Assembly: GCA_029202545.1 (NCBI GenBank)
Contig: CP119311.1
Coordinates: 2,976,001-3,040,000 of the forward strand
Source: Candidatus Pseudobacter hemicellulosilyticus
GTDB lineage: Bacteria > Bacteroidota > Bacteroidia > Chitinophagales > Chitinophagaceae
Length of the DNA stretch: 64,000 nt
Direction of reading: 5' to 3'
Positions 59,513-64,000 of this stretch are shown here, one piece after another. Position 1 is the first letter of the stretch. The number at the start of each line of letters is the position of its first letter. The notes under the pieces were generated by a model, which did no database searches, was not told the origin of the DNA, and was given only the letters and a program-made list of their open reading frames with translations. Made by a program: the position numbers and the translations under genes.

Positions 59513-60889
59513 TTATAGCGTGTCCTTTCGTTTCATCAGGTACAGGATCCGCGTTGAGCCCGGGATACTGCTTTTTTCCCGGATAGTGAAATAAGCGGAG
59601 AACACATCTTCAAAATAGGGTTCATGGTAGCCGGCAAATACATCCTGCCGGCTGCTGAGCATCTGTTTTACTTTCTCATCCTCTTTGGGCACAAATTCTA
59701 TGATAAGCTGGGGCGCGATGCTGTGAAAGTATTCGGCCAGCGCGGGCAAAGGAATATTCTTCCCAATGCAGAGATGATGGATCAGCGCCAGGGCTACCAC
59801 CAGGTCCGGGCTGACGCGCTGTTGAAAGCTGGCCCTTTCCTCGTTGCGGAAACCGAGGGCAGGCGTGGGATTGCTGATATCCAGCAGGAGGGGCAGTATA
59901 TTGGTGAGGCCATCCTTGCGGGCCGACAGGTAAAGGTTCTCAATACAGCGGCTATCACTGTCGGCGGCAATCACCGGTATGCCCCGTTGCGCCATGATCC
60001 TGGAGAAATAGCCGTCATTGGCCCCCAGGTCCAGGGCGCTGGCGGGCTGCAGCTTGTCCAGGAAGGATCGGAAGAGCTGATCCTTGGCCTGGAGGTATTC
60101 CTGGCCAAGGATAGTATCTGTATAATAATTGCTCCAGGTGCTGTGCTGTTTGCTGCGGTGCGGGAGCTTCTGTATAATGGACTCCAGGTGCGTTACCAGG
60201 TTCAGCAGCTTCTGCTGGCTGAAAGGCTGGCTGCTGCTGTTATGGGCTTGCTGGCGCACCATGTTCTGAAGGTATACATGCAGCCAGACGCCGAGGCTGA
60301 AGCGGCTCCTGGCGGGCAGCAGCCGGGCGGTCACGGCTACCGGGATGCCATCTATCCAGGTGGTCAGCAGGCGTTGCAGGTCCAGCCGGAGGTAATGTTC
60401 CAGGTACACCGGGAACAGGAAGCACTGGCAGAACTGCCGGTAGGCCACCCAGGGTTTACTGGCATCGTAAGGCTCAAAAGAAAGCGTATCAATAAAAACA
60501 GGCTTGCCCTGGTGGAACTGCACATTATAGGGATTGGCGTCCTTGAGTACCATCCCGAAGCGGATGGCCGTGCGCAGCACTTTCAATGTAAGCAGGGCTG
60601 CGTCACGCAGCTGAACGGCGCTCCATTCATAGGGATAGGAGATGGTGTTGACTGTTATGGGCTCCAGTGTCTTGTACCAGTGCTGGCTGCCCATCAGGTT
60701 GGCGGGTATTTCCCGGTGGGGGATCAGCAGTCCTTCACTGGTGAGCTGTGCGTAGAGCCCGGACTCCATCAGCCGTTCATACTGGGCTGCATAGACCAGG
60801 TTCACCTGCCGGTAAATTTTTCCGTCTGCGCGAAAAATAAATCCGGCAGGGTCCCTGAAAGACGCGGGATGTGGCGTATAGCTATTCAT
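59513..60889 (-). CDS. Class I SAM methyltransferase with kinase-like N-terminal half
   Basis: A 458-residue protein from the ATG at 60889; the frame is open to 60997, but that would run through the small gene upstream. Residues about 1-60 (SFRDPAGFIFRADGKIYRQVNLVYAAQYERLMESGLY) are typical of NoeA-like methyltransferases. Around 135-165, LKDANPYNVQFHQGKPVFIDTLSFEPYD resembles a kinase catalytic loop (D-x4-N) and metal-binding Asp. The C-terminal Rossmann domain begins near 285 (ASALDLGANDGYFSRIMAQRGIPVIAADSDSRCIENL), and LVVALALIHHLCIGKNIPL follows. Likely modifies an envelope glycan. It overlaps the 58-residue membrane protein gene by 8 bp. Confidence 0.83.
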   Translation of the reverse strand: MNSYTPHPASFRDPAGFIFRADGKIYRQVNLVYAAQYERLMESGLYAQLTSEGLLIPHREIPANLMGSQHWYKTLEPITVNTISYPYEWSAVQLRDAALLTLKVLRTAIRFGMVLKDANPYNVQFHQGKPVFIDTLSFEPYDASKPWVAYRQFCQCFLFPVYLEHYLRLDLQRLLTTWIDGIPVAVTARLLPARSRFSLGVWLHVYLQNMVRQQAHNSSSQPFSQQKLLNLVTHLESIIQKLPHRSKQHSTWSNYYTDTILGQEYLQAKDQLFRSFLDKLQPASALDLGANDGYFSRIMAQRGIPVIAADSDSRCIENLYLSARKDGLTNILPLLLDISNPTPALGFRNEERASFQQRVSPDLVVALALIHHLCIGKNIPLPALAEYFHSIAPQLIIEFVPKEDEKVKQMLSSRQDVFAGYHEPYFEDVFSAYFTIREKSSIPGSTRILYLMKRKDTL

Positions 60890-61058
60890 GGCCGTCACCG
60901 TCGCGGGTATTGTCGTCCTTTTTTGTTTTGGAGAAGAAGGATCTGATCCGCCACCACAGGTTCTTAAAATAGAACAGAGCGCCCAGTATGGCCGCAATGA
61001 TGAGCTGGATCAGGTAGCTGCCGCTGCCCGGGTCAACATATAATAAATAGTTGATCAT
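60882..61058 (-). CDS. Small membrane protein, DPGSGS family (58 aa)
   Basis: A 58-residue product: MINYLLYVDPGSGSYLIQ, then a membrane helix (LIIAAILGALFYF) and a basic/acidic tail (KNLWWRIRSFFSKTKKDDNTRDGDGHE). Its ATG overlaps the M42 peptidase stop (TAATG at 61060-61056), and its stop overlaps the methyltransferase start by 8 bp. This double overlap is strong evidence that it is translated. Short proteins with the YxDPGSGSxxxQ motif recur beside such methyltransferase and sulfatase genes. No function is known. It is short enough to be missed by length-filtered gene calling. Confidence 0.85.
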   Translation of the reverse strand: MINYLLYVDPGSGSYLIQLIIAAILGALFYFKNLWWRIRSFFSKTKKDDNTRDGDGHE

Positions 61059-62164
61059 TACAGGTAACTTAAGTTTGTTTTGGGCGTTAAGGTCAGCAGG
61101 GTTTCATACATGAGCTGGATGGTCTGCTCAATATCCGATCTATGCAGCATCTCTACCGTGGTATGCATATAACGCAGGGGGATAGAGATCAGCACGGAAG
61201 GGCAGCCGTCATTGGCATAGGCAAAGGAATCCGTATCAGTGCCGGTGCTGCGGGAAACAGTGCGCAATTGTACCGGGATCTTCTTTTTCTCCGCCACCTC
61301 CTGCACCAGGTCCAGCAGTTTGTTGTGTACAGCCGGACCATAGGCCAGGGAAGGGCCTTTACCGCAGGCAACATCGCCCTCAATGATCTTGTTGACCATG
61401 GGCGTGCTGGTATCATGGGTAACATCGGTCACAATGGCTACATCTGGTTTGATGCGGCGGGCGATCATTTCTGCGCCCCGCAGCCCGATCTCTTCCTGTA
61501 CGGCATTGACCACATAGAGGCCAAAAGGCAGGCTCTTTTTATTTTCTTTCAGCAGGCGGGCCACTTCAGCGATCATAAAACCACCGATGCGGTTATCAAA
61601 GGCGCGGCCGATATAATAATCGTTGGCCAGCTCCTGGAATCCGTCCTGGTAGGTGGCCACGGCGCCGATATGGATGCCCAGGTCCTCTACTTCTTTTTTA
61701 TTGCGGGCGCCACAGTCCAGGAAGAGATTATCTACCCGGGGATGCGGTTCTTTTGCATCGGGATTACCGATACGGGTATGGATGGCGGGCCAGCCGAATA
61801 CGGCGGGCACGGGTCCTTTTTTACCGTGGATGAATACGCGCTGCCCGGGTGCTATCTGGTGGTCCACGCCGCCATTGCGTTTCAGGTACAGCAGTCCTTC
61901 GGCGGTGATATAGTTCACAAACCAGCTGATCTCATCGGCATGTCCTTCTATCACTACTTTGAAAGCGGCCTTGGGGTTGATGACGCCTACGGCCGTGCCA
62001 TAGGGATCGGTGAAAGTGGTATCTACAAAGGGTTTGATATAATCGAGCCAGAGCCGCTGTCCGCTGCTTTCAAAGCCTACGGGGCTGGCGTTATTGATGT
62101 ATTGCTGCAGGAATTTGAATGATTTTTCGGTCAGAACGGATTTTTCCTTAGTTGCTTTAGCCAT
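61058..62164 (-). CDS. M42 family metallo-aminopeptidase
   Basis: A 368-residue cytosolic zinc or cobalt aminopeptidase of the tetrahedral TET/FrvX class. Motifs for the two-metal site are VIEGHADEISW, GRAFDNRIGG, NAVQEEIGLRGA (catalytic Glu pair), DVTHDTSTP and the late PLRYMHTTVEM His. It trims peptides with acidic or hydrophobic N-termini in relatives. It overlaps the 58-aa gene by one base and starts the minus-strand cassette. It may simply be the upstream housekeeping gene in the same transcript. The UbiA-like gene ends 36 bp before its start. Confidence 0.92.
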   Translation of the reverse strand: MAKATKEKSVLTEKSFKFLQQYINNASPVGFESSGQRLWLDYIKPFVDTTFTDPYGTAVGVINPKAAFKVVIEGHADEISWFVNYITAEGLLYLKRNGGVDHQIAPGQRVFIHGKKGPVPAVFGWPAIHTRIGNPDAKEPHPRVDNLFLDCGARNKKEVEDLGIHIGAVATYQDGFQELANDYYIGRAFDNRIGGFMIAEVARLLKENKKSLPFGLYVVNAVQEEIGLRGAEMIARRIKPDVAIVTDVTHDTSTPMVNKIIEGDVACGKGPSLAYGPAVHNKLLDLVQEVAEKKKIPVQLRTVSRSTGTDTDSFAYANDGCPSVLISIPLRYMHTTVEMLHRSDIEQTIQLMYETLLTLTPKTNLSYL

Positions 62165-62200
62165 AATTGTTAAAAAGTTTGGGTGAAATGCCGGCCAAAT

Positions 62201-63043
62201 CTACAGAATTCTGAGCAATGTGGTCAGCAGGGCCGAGAGGGCCATGAGGCCATCCAATGCAAAATAGTAGAGATAGTCGGAAAAGTCCTTTTTGGCGCGG
62301 GGGAAGAGCAGGGCTGTAAGCCCGCCGGGCAGGAGCAGCAAAAGCAGTACGGGCCAGGAGAAGCCGTAAGCGGCCATGGCCAGGGTGCAGGCGGCAAACA
62401 GGATGATGGAACCATAGAACAGCCGGTTGATGCCCTGCTCACTGAACCAGGTGATCATGCTGCGGATGCCTTCCTGCCGGTCATAGTCGCGGTCACGGTA
62501 ATCAAAAGGGATACAGATGGCATAGATCAGGAAAAAGCGACCGCCCACAAAGAGCCAGGCCGGGGCGGTAAAATGGGCGCCATCCAGCGCAACAGGCAGA
62601 AAACTGGTGACATAGGTCCACACAAAGGCCAGGAAGATGGTCTTGCCGATGGCAATGGTCTGTAGCCAGCGGAAGGGGCGGTGGGGCAGTTTGGGCGCCG
62701 AGTACAGAAAGGTGAGGCCGGCGCCGATCAGCAGCCATTCCCAGTGGTCCAGCAGCTGCACAAAATACCAGGCGCTGCCAAAAGCGCCTGCAAAGAACAG
62801 GACCAGGTGCAGGGTCTTATGCTGCTGTGTCCAGCGGATGCGCAGGTTCTCCGAAGGGGAAGCAGGCGTGAGCCACCAGTGGAAATTATAACTGCAGAGG
62901 GTGGAAGCCGCCACAAAACCGAAATAGGCGTGGAAAGAATACTGCAGGGAAAAAAGCTGGTTGGTCTGGTGGACCATCAGCAGGGCGCAACCCGTAATGA
63001 ACAGGCTGGTGAACAGGAAGAATTGGAAAATGCGGCTGGCCAT
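62201..63043 (-). CDS. UbiA-like prenyltransferase family membrane protein
   Basis: A 280-residue protein with about eight or nine membrane helices. The second aspartate motif of UbiA enzymes is present as IPFDYRDRDYDRQEG (about 163-177). The first, normally NDxxDxxxD in the second helix-loop, is replaced by STLCSYNFHWWLTP (about 47-60), with no Asp cluster. Relatives with both motifs transfer prenyl chains to aromatic or lipid acceptors. The missing first motif makes ordinary Mg-diphosphate chemistry doubtful. It may share a transcript with the lipoprotein gene upstream (17 bp). Confidence 0.78.
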   Translation of the reverse strand: MASRIFQFFLFTSLFITGCALLMVHQTNQLFSLQYSFHAYFGFVAASTLCSYNFHWWLTPASPSENLRIRWTQQHKTLHLVLFFAGAFGSAWYFVQLLDHWEWLLIGAGLTFLYSAPKLPHRPFRWLQTIAIGKTIFLAFVWTYVTSFLPVALDGAHFTAPAWLFVGGRFFLIYAICIPFDYRDRDYDRQEGIRSMITWFSEQGINRLFYGSIILFAACTLAMAAYGFSWPVLLLLLLPGGLTALLFPRAKKDFSDYLYYFALDGLMALSALLTTLLRIL

Positions 63044-63060
63044 GCCTTATTGCTGCAATC

Positions 63061-63510
63061 CTATTGCCCCCGGTCTATAATGATATCAGGAAGATTAACG
63101 GTATCGCTGGTATTGCCGGCCTTGTCCTTGAGGACAAACTTAAAGGTCAGGGAGTCCGGTTCACCGTTGGGACTTACTGCCGCCACGTATTCCTCTTCAT
63201 TGAGGCGGATCTCCATTTCGCCCTCGGATTTGGGCACCTGGAGGGAAGGCAGGGTGATCCAGAAGCTGTCCCGGATGGTGGTGATCTGGCGTTCGTTATG
63301 GCGGATCTTTTTTACCCAGAGGGAATCAATATCCCCTTCCTTGTCCGCATAATCAAAGTAGATGATGAAGAATTGCTGGCCCTGGGCAACATGATTGCCG
63401 CTGGTGCCTTTTAATTTCAGGGAAGGTTTTGTCTCCAGCTTATCTTTGCCGCAGGATAGCACAAAACCGATCAGTATGGCAAGGACACTATAATAAGTTA
63501 ATCTACGCAT
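63061..63510 (-). CDS. Putative lipoprotein with immunoglobulin-like fold
   Basis: A 149-residue protein from the ATG at 63510; an earlier ATG at 63534 would include the promoter. Leader MRRLTYYSVLAILIGFVLSC gives a lipobox with Cys20. The mature part is all-beta in pattern (FFIIYFDYADKEGDIDSLWVKKI, DSFWITLPSL, SLTFKFVLKDKAGNTSDTVNLPDIIID) and resembles PKD/Ig-like domains. Acidic DADKEGDID-type motifs may bind calcium. Function unknown. Confidence 0.72.
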   Translation of the reverse strand: MRRLTYYSVLAILIGFVLSCGKDKLETKPSLKLKGTSGNHVAQGQQFFIIYFDYADKEGDIDSLWVKKIRHNERQITTIRDSFWITLPSLQVPKSEGEMEIRLNEEEYVAAVSPNGEPDSLTFKFVLKDKAGNTSDTVNLPDIIIDRGQ

Positions 63511-63531
63511 ATTGTTCCCGAATATATTGTA

Positions 63532-63539
63532 CAAATGTA
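63532..63539 (-). promoter_or_regulatory. Bacteroidota -7 box for the lipoprotein gene
   Basis: TACATTTG on the minus strand matches TAnnTTTG exactly, 21 bp before the ATG at 63510. No clear -33 TTTG is seen. Confidence 0.6.
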
Positions 63540-63564
63540 AACGCTTTACCGCTTTGGTCCATTT

Positions 63565-64000
63565 ATGAATTCCAGGTTTGAAGATACTATTTTTTTAACG
63601 GACGCCCCTGGTTTTGAGGCGCTGGCGCTGGACCTTTTCCGGTTCCAGTACCAGGAAAACCCCGTTTACCAGCAATACGTAAATGCGCTGGGCATCGTTG
63701 GGGCGGCCGTCACCCGGCTGGCTGATATTCCCTTCCTGCCCATCCGCTTTTTCAAGACACATCCCATCCAGTCTACCGTTTTCAGCCCCCAGGCAGTTTT
63801 TGAAAGCAGCGGTACTACCGGTTCGGTGAACAGCAGGCACCTGGTGCGGTCCCTGGACCTGTACCGGCAAAGTTTTAACAAGGCTTTTGAATTATTCTAT
63901 GGTCCTGTGCGCGACTGGTGCGTGATAGGCCTGCTGCCTTCTTACCTGGAAAGAAGTCATTCTTCCCTGGTGGTGATGGTGGACGAGCTGATCCGGCTGA
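63565..64000 (+). CDS. LuxE/PaaK-type acyl-protein synthetase (partial, 5' end)
   Basis: The first 145 codons of a gene that continues past the window. MNSRFEDTIFLTDAPGFEALALDLFRFQYQENPVYQQYVN, then DIPFLPIRFFKTHPI and the adenylate-forming signature VFESSGTTGSVNSRHLVRSLDLYRQSF follow acyl-protein synthetase LuxE-like proteins. These activate a fatty or aryl acid as adenylate and pass it on. In Bacteroidota such genes occur in lipid and pigment loci; the neighbours here do not decide. It is divergent from the lipoprotein gene. Confidence 0.85.
   Translation, partial: MNSRFEDTIFLTDAPGFEALALDLFRFQYQENPVYQQYVNALGIVGAAVTRLADIPFLPIRFFKTHPIQSTVFSPQAVFESSGTTGSVNSRHLVRSLDLYRQSFNKAFELFYGPVRDWCVIGLLPSYLERSHSSLVVMVDELIRL

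Noticed and set aside
1..64000. Mobile element or prophage insertion
   Set aside because: No transposase, integrase, phage structural gene, att-like repeat pair or tRNA-bounded island was seen; gene content changes smoothly.

Overview
The window looks like chromosomal DNA of a Bacteroidota bacterium, most likely a member of the Chitinophagaceae. The signs are a SusC/SusD pair, a hybrid two-component regulator with a beta-propeller sensor, the type IX secretion protein PorQ, several TAnnTTTG-type -7 promoter boxes, weak Shine-Dalgarno signals, and the gene order parA-parB-DUF5683-dapB. The family assignment is inference from gene content; no rRNA is present. I see no transposase, prophage or CRISPR array.

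Layout. 1-5108: the end of an RND efflux pump with its TolC partner, a DUF72 gene, an aberrant tRNA-like gene with two near-identical terminators, a sterol-desaturase-type hydroxylase, and queD. 5240-9610: a lipoprotein of an uncharacterised family, a nucleotidyltransferase/HEPN pair whose HEPN frame is shifted near its end, guanine deaminase, an ECF sigma factor with a membrane partner, and an NlpC/P60 hydrolase. 9622-9862: a palindromic REP-like element joined to 15 perfect heptamer repeats. 9870-34552: a large polysaccharide-utilisation locus (PUL). It consists of a hybrid sensor, a four-gene block of planctomycete-type exported proteins (PSCyt1/DUF1549/DUF1553, DUF1501, beta-propeller, DUF2231-cytochrome-LRR), SusC, SusD, heparinase II/III-like lyase, GH88, glycosylasparaginase, CutC and GH2. 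Lyase plus GH88 implies an acidic, uronic-acid-containing glycan or glycoprotein.

34722-47549 is mostly housekeeping: ppa, phoH, a thioredoxin-fold protein, ahcY, an Rrf2 regulator, dapB, DUF5683, parB, parA and a membrane metallophosphoesterase. 47812-54633 carries envelope proteins, including a tandem pair of small beta-barrels separated by another REP-like element, plus lon and porQ. 54764-56183 holds a receiver-only response regulator and bioB, which has a native five-histidine tail.

56365-62164 (minus strand) is a tightly coupled operon: M42 peptidase, a 58-residue membrane protein, a methyltransferase with a kinase-like N-terminal half, a GT-C-like membrane protein and a membrane sulfatase-like enzyme. 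Four of the five genes overlap at stop/start codons. This cassette and the PUL-linked cytochrome/DUF1501 block are the best candidates for undescribed systems. The window ends in a UbiA-like membrane protein, a lipoprotein and the start of a LuxE-type acyl-protein synthetase.
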